From Bacteroides faecalis (GTDB lineage: Bacteria > Bacteroidota > Bacteroidia > Bacteroidales > Bacteroidaceae), in assembly GCF_003865075.1 (NCBI RefSeq), contig NZ_BHWB01000003.1, positions 248,001-312,000 of the forward strand: a stretch of 64,000 bases of DNA, in the 5' to 3' direction. Made by a program: the position numbers and the translations under genes. Numbering within the stretch: the stretch's first letter is position 1; each line of letters begins with the position of its first letter. Below the pieces are notes generated by a model. That model was not told where the DNA came from. It made no database searches and was given only the letters and a program-made list of their open reading frames with translations. This document shows positions 1 through 9,772 of the stretch, one piece after another.

Positions 1-1
1 T

Positions 2-1105
2 CCATTTCAACATTGCTCCTTCGGCCCGGTTAAACGCCGTTTCAGCAGCACACATCCACAACATACGGTCTTTCTCGTCCGTATTGATTCTCGACAGTTT
101 CGGACCACTGATATAGTCACCATAAGATTGACCGGCTCTCATTCCGACATAAGGTTCTTTTTCATACCCCTTTGTATTTTTAGTTACGTAAAGAGGCAAA
201 CGCGGATCTTTGAAACCATTCATATAAGCGGTAAGATCAGCAGAAACGCAATGGTCAGCCCACTGGGTAAGTACGGTCCAAAGTTGGTTCTTAGTTCCCA
301 GACAGAAAGCATTATCATCATTGGAAGTCATAACTCCTATCGGATGATTCACAGCTTCTTCCGCCATTTCCTGTGCCAGGCCGGCAGCAGCAAAACGAAT
401 ACGAATAGCCATGCGGAGTTTGAGAGAATTAGCAAATTTCACCCATTTCTTGAAATTCCCATCATATACAGGATCAAATTCAGCCATTGAACGAACCGAA
501 GGATTACTTTCCACATATTGAGTCATTACATTAATTGCATCCGTCAGATCCTTGAACATAGCCCGATAAGCCTCTTCCATCGAATCATAAGCAGTTGTGA
601 TATCTCCCTGCGGTACTTTAGTATAAGGAATAGCTCCATAAACATCCACCAACCGTTGCATTGCCAACACCCGTAATATCTGTGCCCAAGCATAGTTCAC
701 TCCTACTTCACCCGTCACCTGACGAATTTTATTCCAGGCAGCGTGGAGGTTTACCATACTTCCTTCAGCATGGAAAATAAAATTCAACCAGTCATCACTA
801 GCATTATAAGTAATATAGTTGGCTCCCTTGAATTTATCCGTAGCCATTACCATATATCTCCCGTAGCAATCGCCCAAGATAGACATTTCGCGATTATATA
901 TATTCTCATTACCCGTCGGATAAGCATAGTCACACATAACAGGGAAAAAAGCATTAGCGGCAAAACCATCCCGGTTCAATTCTTCTTCCGAAACGCGTCC
1001 ATCCGGATCATTCAGACCATCGTCTATACAGGCTTGGCACAAAGCAATCCCTAATAGAAGTGAGCCGACAACCGAAAGTCTCTTCAAATATTTTTGTATT
1101 TTCAT
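2..1105 (-). CDS. SusD/RagB-family outer-membrane lipoprotein (3' part outside window)
   Basis: This is the surface glycan- or nutrient-binding partner of the SusC transporter. About 368 codons are visible, starting at ATG 1105; the gene runs off the left edge, so the C-terminus is missing. The N-terminus is a lipoprotein signal: a basic start (MKIQKYLKR), a hydrophobic core (VVGSLLLGIAL) and cysteines in LCQAC. The following residues (an N-terminal DG-rich stretch, then TPR-like helices around AWNKIRQVTG and VLAMQRLVDVYG) are typical of SusD. It lies 18 nt downstream of susC in the same direction, the standard SusCD order. The substrate cannot be read from the sequence. The family call is secure; its lipobox cleavage site is ambiguous between the two cysteines. 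Confidence 0.93.
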   Translation of the reverse strand, partial: MKIQKYLKRLSVVGSLLLGIALCQACIDDGLNDPDGRVSEEELNRDGFAANAFFPVMCDYAYPTGNENIYNREMSILGDCYGRYMVMATDKFKGANYITYNASDDWLNFIFHAEGSMVNLHAAWNKIRQVTGEVGVNYAWAQILRVLAMQRLVDVYGAIPYTKVPQGDITTAYDSMEEAYRAMFKDLTDAINVMTQYVESNPSVRSMAEFDPVYDGNFKKWVKFANSLKLRMAIRIRFAAAGLAQEMAEEAVNHPIGVMTSNDDNAFCLGTKNQLWTVLTQWADHCVSADLTAYMNGFKDPRLPLYVTKNTKGYEKEPYVGMRAGQSYGDYISGPKLSRINTDEKDRMLWMCAAETAFNRAEGAMLKW

Positions 1106-1123
1106 GATGTATTTCAATTTAAG

Positions 1124-4100
1124 TTAAAACTGTATTTTCACATTAAAGCCGACGCTCCGCAAACTCGGTTGCATGAAATAATCGATCCCTTGGTAGTAAG
1201 TACCTGTAGAAGCTGTAACTTCCGGATCAAATGGTGCTTTATTATATATCATCCACAAATTATGTCCTACAATCGACAAGCTAAGATTCAATTTATTATT
1301 GAACCATCGGACCGGGAAAGCATAACCGAAAGAAGCTTCCTGCAAACGTACGTTCGTCGCACTGTATACATAGTTGGCCATCAACCCACTTGTCCCTGCC
1401 GTCTCCGTATAAAATGTCTGCGGATCGACCTTTCCTTTATTTACCGAAATACCTTCATTATCACGCGCTAAAGCCGAAGCTTTCGACACTCCAAAGGCAT
1501 CCATAGCAGCCTGTGTCGGTGAAAGCACGATCCCACCAAAGCGGGCAGCAAACATAAATCCCAGACTAAAACCTTTATAAGTAAAATCATTACGGAATCC
1601 CAAGTTACTTTTTGGAAGCACAGAACCGATCTTTATATAATCATCCGAAGATTCTATTTTTTCCTTCTTCACATTCTGCGTAGCAGGATCAATCCATACA
1701 TTTCCTTCCGGATCACGTTTCAGGCGATTGTTCACATACATATCTCCCATGCTTCCGCCCTTTCTCAAAATAGTTCTTGCCGAACCAAAACCACCTTGAT
1801 CAGTCTCACGAAGCGTATAAGTAGTTCCTGTCAATTCATCCACATAGTCAGTAAGTAGGTCTACAATTTTATTCTTATTAAAGCTGAATGTTACATTCGA
1901 ATTCCATCCGAAATCATTCCATTTATGATTATAACCTAATGAAAACTCCATACCTTTATTCTCTACATTACCAGACTGTGCATACATACTGTCATAACCG
2001 GAACCTGCTGAAATAGGAACTTTAAATGTTTGCTTCTTAGTATTTGATTTATACCATGTTATTTCCAGACTTAATGAATTATTGAAGAATTTCGAGCTAA
2101 CTCCTGCTTCCCATGAATCCGTTCTTTCCGGATAAAGTTTTCCTAACGGACGGTAAGTCTGCATCACCCATTTACTGGTTGAACGGTTCCATACATATTT
2201 CTTCTCCGAAGACAAATTTCTGGGAATAGCCGAACCTACTGATGCATATGAACCGCGAACTTTCAGATAAGAAATAGCCTTAGGTAACGTCACCATTTCC
2301 GAAATCACTCCGGAAAGACCGATGGAAGGATAAAAGAACGATTTCTGTTCTGTACGCCTCAAAGCCGAGTCCCAATCGTTACGTCCCGTCATTGTCAGAT
2401 AAAGCATACTCTTCCACCCCAATTCCATACTGGCAAAAGCAGAAATAGTACGTTGCTTATATCCCTCTTCTATCGGATAAGTATCTTTATCCAACGTCGT
2501 ATTCATATTAAACAAAGAATAAACATTCGACATATTTTTCAGTCCACCCTGAAAACCTCTTTCATTATAGTACACTTGTGTGAAACTTCCTCCGACATTG
2601 GCTGATAGGGAAAAATCTCCCAAACGTTTGTCAATATTCATAAGAACATCCGAATATACCTGCCTGTCGTCTGCTTTAGAATACTTATAGAAACCATATT
2701 CGGAACCATTTGTAAAGAAAGTATCCGTAGAACCGTCACGCTTATCACTATAATCATTGTCAGCATTGTCAATTCGTACACGTCCCATTACATTCAACCA
2801 GTCCAAAATCTGATATTGCAGATTGATATTAGCCATAAAACGTTGCTTCTTAGTACCATGATTCATATTGTTAATCACCCAATACGGATTATTCTTCATA
2901 CTGAAACCCGGATCTCCCCATGTCCAGTTCTGAACATTGATTTTCCTTGTTTCGTCATAAGTCTGGTACATACGGATCGCATTAAAGTTTTCACCACGAG
3001 GGAAGAGATAGATTGCCGGAAGTGGATTGAAATATTCCCCTTGTGCCATTAAATTACGATCTTCCTGTACGATATAACTCAGACCGAAATCCAAAGTCAT
3101 CTTATTATTCAGTAATTTAGTGGTATTTCTTGCCGTAAAATTATAACGGTCATACTTACTATTAGGAATAATACCTGCGGAATTCGTTGTTCCTACGGAG
3201 ATATATGTCTGATTCGTCTCATTTCCTACAGAAACAGAAACCGTATTTTGGATATTCGTTCCCGTATTAAAGAAGTCTTTCGGTTGATATTCGCCATAAG
3301 CGGAAATTCCTTTATCTCCCCAAGTCTGAAAAGCTCCCGGTTTATTGAGATATGTATTCTGAAATTCCGGCATAATAAAAGGACGCATAAATGTACTATT
3401 ATTAGAAATAGTCACATTCACTTTTCCTTCTTTTCCTTTTTTAGTAGTAATCAAGATAACACCCTGTGCTGCATTCGAGCCATACAATGCTGCAGCAGCA
3501 GGACCACTCAACACAGACATACTTTCTATATCTTCCGGATTGATATCCGAAATACCCTCACCTTTCGGTTGAGTAGAATATTGTCCGTTGGAATTACCAT
3601 TGTTTGTATTGAAAATAGGAATACCATCTATCACATACAAAGCATTATTGTTGGCAGAAATTGATTTTGTACCACGCATGACGACACGCGTTGCACCACC
3701 TACACCGGCAGAAGAAGTATTAATATTCACACCGGCTACCTTTCCGGACAATGCATTCATGAAGTTGGCGTCTTTCACTGTTGTCAATTCATCTCCCTTC
3801 ACCTGCTGTACATTATAGCTCAATGCTTTTTGTTCCCTTTTGATACCCAGAGCTGTTATAACCACTTCATCCAACACTTTAGTATCTTCTCCCATCACAA
3901 TCTTCAGTGGTTCCGCATTAACAATAGTGATGGCTTGAGGTGCATATCCGATATACGAAATATCCAATACATCGCCTTTGGAAGCATTTAAAGCGAAATT
4001 TCCATCAATATCAGTGATTGTTCCCGTAGAAGTACCTTTTATTTGTACATTTACTCCAATCAAAGGCTCACCGGTATTATCGACAATAGTTCCTTTTGCT

Positions 4101-4456
4101 TTTACAGGCTCTTTGGGTTGTTGTTTCTCTTTATCCGTATTCTTCACAGAAAGGATGATGTGGGTATTCGAAATGGAAAATGATAAATTAGTTCCCTTCA
4201 ATAAACGGATCATTACTTGTGACAGCCGTTCTTTTTCCACTTTAATTGTCACAATGCGATTTAAATCTACGTCAGCAGTGTTGTATACAGCCGACAAGGA
4301 CGTTTGTTTCTCAATTTCTTTCAGAACCTTCTGAAAGGAAGCTTTAGAAAAGTTTATAGTTACTGTCGGCTCTTGTCCGGACGCGGATAAAAAAGCCGGT
4401 AATGATAACAGAAAAAATAACAAGTATGGTAACTTGCGTTTTATGATGTTTTTCAT
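1124..4456 (-). CDS. SusC/RagA-family TonB-dependent transporter with STN signalling domain
   Basis: Outer-membrane TonB-dependent importer of 1110 residues. In order: signal peptide (about 1-28), an STN domain (about 30-95, beginning near TVTINFSKASFQKVLKEIE), a carboxypeptidase-D regulatory-like domain (about 118-195, GTIVDNTGEPLIGVNVQIKG), a TonB-box/plug region (EVVITALGIKREQKAL, then NALSGKVAGVNI) and a long beta-barrel ending in an aromatic-rich strand (VGFNVKIQF). The STN domain is the part of such receptors that contacts a FecR anti-sigma factor, and a fecR gene lies 348 nt upstream in the same direction, next to a divergent ECF sigma gene. The likely arrangement is substrate-triggered signalling that induces this susCD pair. 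Substrate unknown. Confidence 0.95.
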   Translation of the reverse strand: MKNIIKRKLPYLLFFLLSLPAFLSASGQEPTVTINFSKASFQKVLKEIEKQTSLSAVYNTADVDLNRIVTIKVEKERLSQVMIRLLKGTNLSFSISNTHIILSVKNTDKEKQQPKEPVKAKGTIVDNTGEPLIGVNVQIKGTSTGTITDIDGNFALNASKGDVLDISYIGYAPQAITIVNAEPLKIVMGEDTKVLDEVVITALGIKREQKALSYNVQQVKGDELTTVKDANFMNALSGKVAGVNINTSSAGVGGATRVVMRGTKSISANNNALYVIDGIPIFNTNNGNSNGQYSTQPKGEGISDINPEDIESMSVLSGPAAAALYGSNAAQGVILITTKKGKEGKVNVTISNNSTFMRPFIMPEFQNTYLNKPGAFQTWGDKGISAYGEYQPKDFFNTGTNIQNTVSVSVGNETNQTYISVGTTNSAGIIPNSKYDRYNFTARNTTKLLNNKMTLDFGLSYIVQEDRNLMAQGEYFNPLPAIYLFPRGENFNAIRMYQTYDETRKINVQNWTWGDPGFSMKNNPYWVINNMNHGTKKQRFMANINLQYQILDWLNVMGRVRIDNADNDYSDKRDGSTDTFFTNGSEYGFYKYSKADDRQVYSDVLMNIDKRLGDFSLSANVGGSFTQVYYNERGFQGGLKNMSNVYSLFNMNTTLDKDTYPIEEGYKQRTISAFASMELGWKSMLYLTMTGRNDWDSALRRTEQKSFFYPSIGLSGVISEMVTLPKAISYLKVRGSYASVGSAIPRNLSSEKKYVWNRSTSKWVMQTYRPLGKLYPERTDSWEAGVSSKFFNNSLSLEITWYKSNTKKQTFKVPISAGSGYDSMYAQSGNVENKGMEFSLGYNHKWNDFGWNSNVTFSFNKNKIVDLLTDYVDELTGTTYTLRETDQGGFGSARTILRKGGSMGDMYVNNRLKRDPEGNVWIDPATQNVKKEKIESSDDYIKIGSVLPKSNLGFRNDFTYKGFSLGFMFAARFGGIVLSPTQAAMDAFGVSKASALARDNEGISVNKGKVDPQTFYTETAGTSGLMANYVYSATNVRLQEASFGYAFPVRWFNNKLNLSLSIVGHNLWMIYNKAPFDPEVTASTGTYYQGIDYFMQPSLRSVGFNVKIQF

Positions 4457-4586
4457 TTCATTCTTTTTTAGTTAGAATAATTCAGGTTTTCACAATGTAA
4501 AATAGTCAATATAAAATATATACTCGAATACTATTTTCTGAAAAGTAGCTAAATGTATGTATATCTCATAATAAATATAATTTAAA

Positions 4587-4643
4587 GGTTACAATTCTGT
4601 TTTTCTAGGCCTATTCATAAGTAATACATCCCAAGTTGTAACC
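4587..4643. promoter_or_regulatory. Inverted repeat upstream of susC
   Basis: Two 8-bp arms, GGTTACAA (4587-4594) and TTGTAACC (4636-4643), are perfect inverted repeats separated by 41 bp, in the 348-bp gap between fecR and susC. A TAnnTTTG-type box for the minus strand (TATATTTG) lies at 4652-4659. The gap also contains the fecR terminator. These arms could be sites of the neighbouring ECF sigma factor or of a regulator; this is inference from position only. Confidence 0.35.
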
Positions 4644-4730
4644 CTACTAAACAAATATAGTATTTTTTTTTAAGAATATTATATTTTAAACGATCCAATG
4701 CCGAATTCAAGGGAAATAAAAACATGAAAA

Positions 4731-4768
4731 AAGCGGAAAAAGGCTGTATTACCAGCCTTTACCGCTTT
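4731..4768 (-). terminator. Rho-independent terminator of fecR
   Basis: A two-part stem, AAGCGG/CCGCTT outside and AAAGGCTG/CAGCCTTT inside with a 6-nt loop, sits 37 nt past the fecR stop codon. On the minus strand it is followed by a run of six T. Confidence 0.8.
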
Positions 4769-4804
4769 CTCTCTAAACACATTCTCTAAATTATGAGGGG
4801 GATT

Positions 4805-5803
4805 TTATTTTTTCTTCAAATGGATGGTTCGTCCTTTCTTCTGATAGTTGAAGTGATTAGTTTGAGTTAGCACATTCAAGATATCTTCCGGCGTTTCGTC
4901 TGTTGAAAATTCTCCTGTAAACCTTTCCGACTTCAAAGCTTCATCTTCAAAAACAAAATGAATATCATACACCTTTTCCATCGTAGCAATAATTTCCTGC
5001 AAAGAATTCCGTTCAAAATGTAGTTTACCTTTTATCCATAACAGTACATCCGACGGTTGCGAATATTCAATCAATTCAGCCTGATATGTAGTTGCATTGA
5101 CCTCCAAGGTTTGTCCCGGTTTCAGTAAATGACCGTTTTCCCCGGTAGTCGGAGAATCCACCCGCACAGAACCTTGAAATAAAGTAGTCACCACTCTATT
5201 TTCATCTTCACGTGCGCGTACATTAAATTTCGTACCCAACACACATGTTTTAATCTGCTTGCTATTTACGATAAACGGAGCATGTTTATCATGAGCCACT
5301 TCAAAGTAGGCTTCTCCGGACAAATCGACCTGACGGTCCGAATTCCATAACGAATTCCGGTAAATAACTTTGGTTGATGCGTTCAACCATATTTTAGTTC
5401 CGTCGGGAAGCACAGTCTGTGCCCTTTGTCCTTCGGAAGTCGCAATCGTATAATCGGAAAGTTTATTAGAAAGAAATCCCCAGACAATTCCTCCAGTAAA
5501 AATAAGTCCGGCAAGAAAAGCAGCCGCCAAACCTGCATATCGTCTCCAACGGATTGAAAGAACCTTCCGGTTAATCCTTTTCTCCTTTTCACGGACAGAC
5601 GCTTTAAATTTCTTCAATGATTCTTCTGTATCTACCGCGTCCATTGCAGCAATGCGATCACCCACAAAAAGTGTATAGTACAGTTGTTCCAGTTGCCTTC
5701 GGTTCTCCGGCGACTCTTCACACCATACCTCTACCATGCGGTTCTCTTCATCGGTGCACTCTTCCCGAAGATAGTTCAACAAGATAGTTTCATCCATGTT
5801 CAT
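4805..5803 (-). CDS. FecR-family anti-sigma factor
   Basis: Inner-membrane anti-sigma factor of 332 residues. The cytoplasmic N-terminal part (about 1-85) should hold the sigma factor; one membrane segment follows (about 89-111, AGLAAAFLAGLIFTGGIVWGF); the periplasmic FecR domain begins near IATSEGQRAQTVLPDGTKIW and contains the family motif GEAYFEVAHD. A C-terminal DUF4974-like region (GKLHFERNSLQEIIATMEKVY) completes the usual Bacteroides architecture. It is divergent from the ECF sigma gene 157 nt away and lies upstream of the STN-bearing SusC, so it most likely relays receptor occupancy to that sigma factor. A TATATTTG box at 5858-5865 on the minus strand may be its promoter. Confidence 0.95.
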   Translation of the reverse strand: MNMDETILLNYLREECTDEENRMVEVWCEESPENRRQLEQLYYTLFVGDRIAAMDAVDTEESLKKFKASVREKEKRINRKVLSIRWRRYAGLAAAFLAGLIFTGGIVWGFLSNKLSDYTIATSEGQRAQTVLPDGTKIWLNASTKVIYRNSLWNSDRQVDLSGEAYFEVAHDKHAPFIVNSKQIKTCVLGTKFNVRAREDENRVVTTLFQGSVRVDSPTTGENGHLLKPGQTLEVNATTYQAELIEYSQPSDVLLWIKGKLHFERNSLQEIIATMEKVYDIHFVFEDEALKSERFTGEFSTDETPEDILNVLTQTNHFNYQKKGRTIHLKKK

Positions 5804-5857
5804 TAATCTTTTTATCTTTAAAAATAGAATACCTTATAAGTAGTACAGTTGAGAATA

Positions 5858-5865
5858 CAAATATA
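5858..5865 (-). promoter_or_regulatory. -7 box for fecR
   Basis: TATATTTG on the minus strand fits the Bacteroides -7 consensus TAnnTTTG, 54 nt before the fecR start. No convincing -33 TTTG was seen at 19-21 bp. Confidence 0.45.
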
Positions 5866-5929
5866 CTAAACGATCAAAGAAAAAAATATTTTTATTCCGT
5901 TTTTATTTCGTTTCTTATATTGCTTTCAT

Positions 5930-5937
5930 TATTTTTG
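5930..5937 (+). promoter_or_regulatory. -7 box for the ECF sigma gene
   Basis: TATTTTTG fits TAnnTTTG and lies 23 nt before the sigma-factor ATG. A TTTCG at 5906-5910 sits at about the right distance for a weak -33 element. Confidence 0.5.
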
Positions 5938-5960
5938 TTGTGCATATAATATGAATAAGA

Positions 5961-6572
5961 ATGCCACAATCCTTTATATACTTAGATATCAATGACAATA
6001 AGGCTGTAATTACCTATTTGAAGGCGGGAGAAGAACGTGCTTTCGATGCGGTTTATCGTTATTATTTCAGCAGGTTATGTGGCTTTTGTTCGCAATATGT
6101 CAATGAACAAGAGGAAATTGAAGAGATTGTACAGGAAACAATGATGTGGCTATGGGAAAATCGTTGTAGCCTGATGGAAGACTTAACCCTCAAAACTTTA
6201 CTGTTCACAATCGTCAAGAATAAAGCACTCAACCGACTTTCCCATTTTGAAATTAAGCGCAGAGTGCATCAGGAGATTGTAGAAAAATATGAGAGTGAAT
6301 TTGACAATCCCGACTTCTATCTGAGTAATGAACTTTTCCGTCTATATGAAGAAGCACTCAAACAACTCCCGGCAGAGTTTCGTGAAGCTTATGACATGAA
6401 CCGTAACCAACACCTGACTCATAAAGAAATTGCAGAAAAACTCAATGTTTCACCACAGACAGTCAATTATCGGATTGGGCAGGCATTAAAGTTGTTAAGA
6501 ATCGCTTTAAAAGATTATCTGCCATTATTCATACTTTGTTTTGGTACGGATTTCCTCAAAAAACTTTATTAA
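5961..6572 (+). CDS. ECF-type RNA polymerase sigma-70 factor
   Basis: Extracytoplasmic-function sigma factor of 203 residues. Region 2 is visible around residues 25-90 (ERAFDAVYRYYFSRLCGFC, then EIEEIVQETMMWLWENR), and region 4 around 130-185 with a helix-turn-helix (LTHKEIAEKLNVSPQTVNYR). A hydrophobic tail (LFILCFG) follows, as in many Bacteroides members of this family. It is divergent from fecR and presumably drives the adjacent susCD genes when released. The start at 5961 follows a plausible promoter; the ATG at 5951 is out of frame. Its stop is only 20 nt before the helicase-nuclease gene downstream, so read-through transcription of that operon is possible. Confidence 0.94.
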   Translation: MPQSFIYLDINDNKAVITYLKAGEERAFDAVYRYYFSRLCGFCSQYVNEQEEIEEIVQETMMWLWENRCSLMEDLTLKTLLFTIVKNKALNRLSHFEIKRRVHQEIVEKYESEFDNPDFYLSNELFRLYEEALKQLPAEFREAYDMNRNQHLTHKEIAEKLNVSPQTVNYRIGQALKLLRIALKDYLPLFILCFGTDFLKKLY

Positions 6573-6592
6573 TTTATATTTTAAACTGAAGC

Positions 6593-9500
6593 ATGAGTGA
6601 GCTCCTAGTATATAAAGCCTCTGCCGGATCCGGCAAAACATTTACACTGGCTGTGGAATATATCAAATTATTGATTCTCAATCCACGTGCATACCAACAC
6701 ATTTTGGCTGTAACCTTTACCAACAAAGCCACAGCTGAAATGAAAGAGCGTATTCTCAGCCAGTTATATGGCATTCAGACAGGCGATAAAGATTCCGAAG
6801 CTTATCTCGAACGTATTAAAGAAGAGACAGGAAAAACAGAAGAAGAAATACGCACAGCTGCCGAAACGGCTTTGGGCTATATGCTACACGATTATAGCCG
6901 TTTCCGAGTAGAAACGATCGATTCATTCTTTCAGTCCGTTATGCGTAATCTGGCACGTGAACTTGAACTTAGTCCAAACCTGAATATCGAACTGAATAAT
7001 ACCGAAGTATTGAGTGATGCTGTAGACAGTATGATCGAGAAACTCGGCCCTACTTCTCCTGTGCTGACTTGGTTATTAGATTACATCAACGAACGAATTG
7101 CAGACGATAAACGCTGGAATGTATCCGATGAAGTGAAAAATTTTGGACGTAACATATTTGATGAAGGTTATATTGAAAAAGGAGAAGGACTTCGCCAACG
7201 GCTTCGTACCCCTGACACGATAAAAGAATATCGAAAACAACTGAAAGCTCTGGAAACCGAGATTCTGGAACAGATGAAAGGATTCTATGACCAGTTTGAA
7301 GGAGAATTGGATAGCCATGCACTAACTGCTGATGACCTGAAAAACGGTTCACGAGGAATCGGAAGTTATTTTCGTAAACTGAATAACGGAATTCTAAGTA
7401 ACGATATTCGTAATGTAACTGTAGAAAAATGCCTGGAAGATGCAAAGAACTGGGCAACTAAGACTTCTCCCCGTTACGGAGATATTATTGCTTTGGCCGG
7501 TTCGAGTCTGATGCGGATTCTGGAAGATGCGGAAAACCTCCGTCCAAAGAATAACCTTTTGTTAAATAGTTGCCGCCTGTCCCTGCAACATCTTAACAAA
7601 GTACAACTTCTCGCCAATATTGACGAAGAAGTACGTCAATTGAACCATGACAATAACCGCTTCCTTTTGTCAGATACTAACGCATTACTCCATCAATTAG
7701 TAAAAGACGGAGATTCTTCATTTGTCTTTGAAAAGATAGGAACCAACATCCATAACGTTATGATCGATGAGTTTCAGGATACCAGCCGGATGCAATGGGG
7801 AAACTTCAAGCTCCTTTTGCTCGAAGGCCTGTCTCAGGGCTCAAATAGTTTAATTGTAGGAGATGTGAAGCAATCCATTTACCGTTGGCGAAATGGGGAT
7901 TGGGGTATTTTGAATGGATTAAACGACTATATCGAACATTTCAAAATCTGCGTTAAAACATTAGCAACCAACCGTAGAAGTGAAACAACTATCATCCGCT
8001 TTAATAACCACGTCTTTACTGCCGCCGCCGAATACCTGAATGGTATCTATAAGCAACAATTGGGAAAAGACTGTGAGGACTTGCAAAAAGCCTATGCAGA
8101 TGTTGTCCAGGAATCTCCGCGAACCACTGAAAAAGGATATGTTAAAGTCTCTTTTCTTGAGCCTGACGAAGAACATGATTATACGGAACAAACACTTATC
8201 AGTCTGGGTGATGAAGTTAAACGGTTACTTGCCTCCGGCATAAACCTGAATGATATTACTATTCTGGTACGAAAGAACAAGAATATTCCCCGAATTGCCG
8301 ATTACTTCGACAAAGAGCTACATTACAAAATAGTATCGGACGAAGCTTTCCGCCTGGATGCTTCCCTCGCTATTTGTATGATGATAGATGCACTTCGTTA
8401 TTTATCCAATGAGAATAATCGCATTGCACGTGCCCAACTAGCCGTAGCTTACCAGAATGAAATCTTGCAGAAAAGCTTAGATATCAATACTCTCTTATTG
8501 CACCCTGTAGAAGATTATCTCCCTCCGGTTTTTCTTGAAAAGCTTAGTGAACTAAGGTTAATGCCTCTATATGAATTATTAGAAGAACTTTTCAGTATCT
8601 TCGAAATGAGCCGTATTCAGCAACAAGACGCTTATTTATTTGCTTTCTTCGATGCTGTGACCAACTATTTACAAAGCAATTCTTCGGAACTTGACAGCTT
8701 TCTTCGTCATTGGAACGAAACATTATGTAGCCAAACGATCCCTAGCGGTGAAGTAGATGGTATCCGTATTTTCTCCATTCACAAATCCAAAGGATTGGAA
8801 TTCCATACAGTACTCCTTCCATTCTGCGACTGGAAACTTGAAAATGAAACAAATAACCAGTTGGTATGGTGTACACCTCAGGAAGCTCCATTTAACGCAT
8901 TGGATATTCTTCCCATCAACTATTCCACCCAAATGGCGGAATCAATTTATGGAAACGATTATTTGCATGAACGATTGCAATTGTGGGTAGATAATCTTAA
9001 CTTACTATACGTAGCTTTCACTCGTGCAGGAAAGAATCTGATTATATGGAGCAAGAAAGGACAAAAGGGTACCATGTCCGAATTACTCACGAATGCACTA
9101 CCCGTTGTAGCCCTTAAAGAAGGAATCGATTGGGAAGAAGATTGCTACGAACAAGGAGAACTTTGTCCTTCTGAAGAGAAGAAAACTAAAGTTTCCACCA
9201 ATAAACTTACCCGAAAACCGGATAAATTACCTATTCATATGGAATCCATGCGCCACGATATCGAATTCAGACAATCCAACCGCTCTGCTGATTTCATACA
9301 AGGAATTGAGGAAGACGAATCCAGTGACCGTTTCATCAATCGCGGACGTATGCTTCACACGTTATTTTCTGCTATTGAGACGGCGGATGATATTGAACCG
9401 GCTATCGAACGGCTTGTATTTGAGGGTGTAATCAGGGATCAAGATAAAGAAGAAATGACTCGTGAAGTGGCACATAAGGCCTTCTCACTTCCCGAAATAC

Positions 9501-9763
9501 AAGAATGGTATTCCGGGGAATGGACACTATTTAATGAATGTGCTATCGTATACAAAGAAAGAGGGGTCCTTCAAACCCGCCGTCCGGATCGTGTCATGAT
9601 GAAAGACGGGCAAGTAGTGGTTGTCGATTTTAAGTTTGGAAAGGAAAATTCCAAATATAATAAGCAAGTAAAAAGCTATATGCAATTACTTGCCCAAATG
9701 GGATATAAAAATATTACCGGTTATCTATGGTATGTAAATGAAGAAAGAATTGTAAAAGTATAA
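6593..9763 (+). CDS. addA: UvrD/RecB-type helicase-nuclease, AddA-like subunit
   Basis: Double-strand-break repair helicase-nuclease of 1056 residues. Walker A is at residues 9-16 (ASAGSGKT); the UvrD motifs TFTNKATAEMKER, MIDEFQDTSR (about 390) and VGDVKQSIYRWRNGD (about 424) follow, then helicase domain 2 (IFSIHKSKGLEFHTVLLPF; LLYVAFTRAGKNL). A PD-(D/E)xK nuclease lies at the C-terminus (GRMLHTLFSAIE; RPDRVMMKDGQVVVVDFKFG, about 995-1012). Length and domain order match AddA rather than plain UvrD. The partner gene, encoding an AddB-like protein, is on the same strand 2.5 kb downstream with three unrelated genes between. Together they should form the RecBCD-equivalent end-processing complex of Bacteroides. 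Confidence 0.85.
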   Translation: MSELLVYKASAGSGKTFTLAVEYIKLLILNPRAYQHILAVTFTNKATAEMKERILSQLYGIQTGDKDSEAYLERIKEETGKTEEEIRTAAETALGYMLHDYSRFRVETIDSFFQSVMRNLARELELSPNLNIELNNTEVLSDAVDSMIEKLGPTSPVLTWLLDYINERIADDKRWNVSDEVKNFGRNIFDEGYIEKGEGLRQRLRTPDTIKEYRKQLKALETEILEQMKGFYDQFEGELDSHALTADDLKNGSRGIGSYFRKLNNGILSNDIRNVTVEKCLEDAKNWATKTSPRYGDIIALAGSSLMRILEDAENLRPKNNLLLNSCRLSLQHLNKVQLLANIDEEVRQLNHDNNRFLLSDTNALLHQLVKDGDSSFVFEKIGTNIHNVMIDEFQDTSRMQWGNFKLLLLEGLSQGSNSLIVGDVKQSIYRWRNGDWGILNGLNDYIEHFKICVKTLATNRRSETTIIRFNNHVFTAAAEYLNGIYKQQLGKDCEDLQKAYADVVQESPRTTEKGYVKVSFLEPDEEHDYTEQTLISLGDEVKRLLASGINLNDITILVRKNKNIPRIADYFDKELHYKIVSDEAFRLDASLAICMMIDALRYLSNENNRIARAQLAVAYQNEILQKSLDINTLLLHPVEDYLPPVFLEKLSELRLMPLYELLEELFSIFEMSRIQQQDAYLFAFFDAVTNYLQSNSSELDSFLRHWNETLCSQTIPSGEVDGIRIFSIHKSKGLEFHTVLLPFCDWKLENETNNQLVWCTPQEAPFNALDILPINYSTQMAESIYGNDYLHERLQLWVDNLNLLYVAFTRAGKNLIIWSKKGQKGTMSELLTNALPVVALKEGIDWEEDCYEQGELCPSEEKKTKVSTNKLTRKPDKLPIHMESMRHDIEFRQSNRSADFIQGIEEDESSDRFINRGRMLHTLFSAIETADDIEPAIERLVFEGVIRDQDKEEMTREVAHKAFSLPEIQEWYSGEWTLFNECAIVYKERGVLQTRRPDRVMMKDGQVVVVDFKFGKENSKYNKQVKSYMQLLAQMGYKNITGYLWYVNEERIVKV

Positions 9764-9772
9764 CAGAAGAAT

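Noticed and set aside
128..1471. Rightward open frames opposite susD/susC
   Set aside because: They lie antisense to clear SusD and SusC coding sequence and show no family features.
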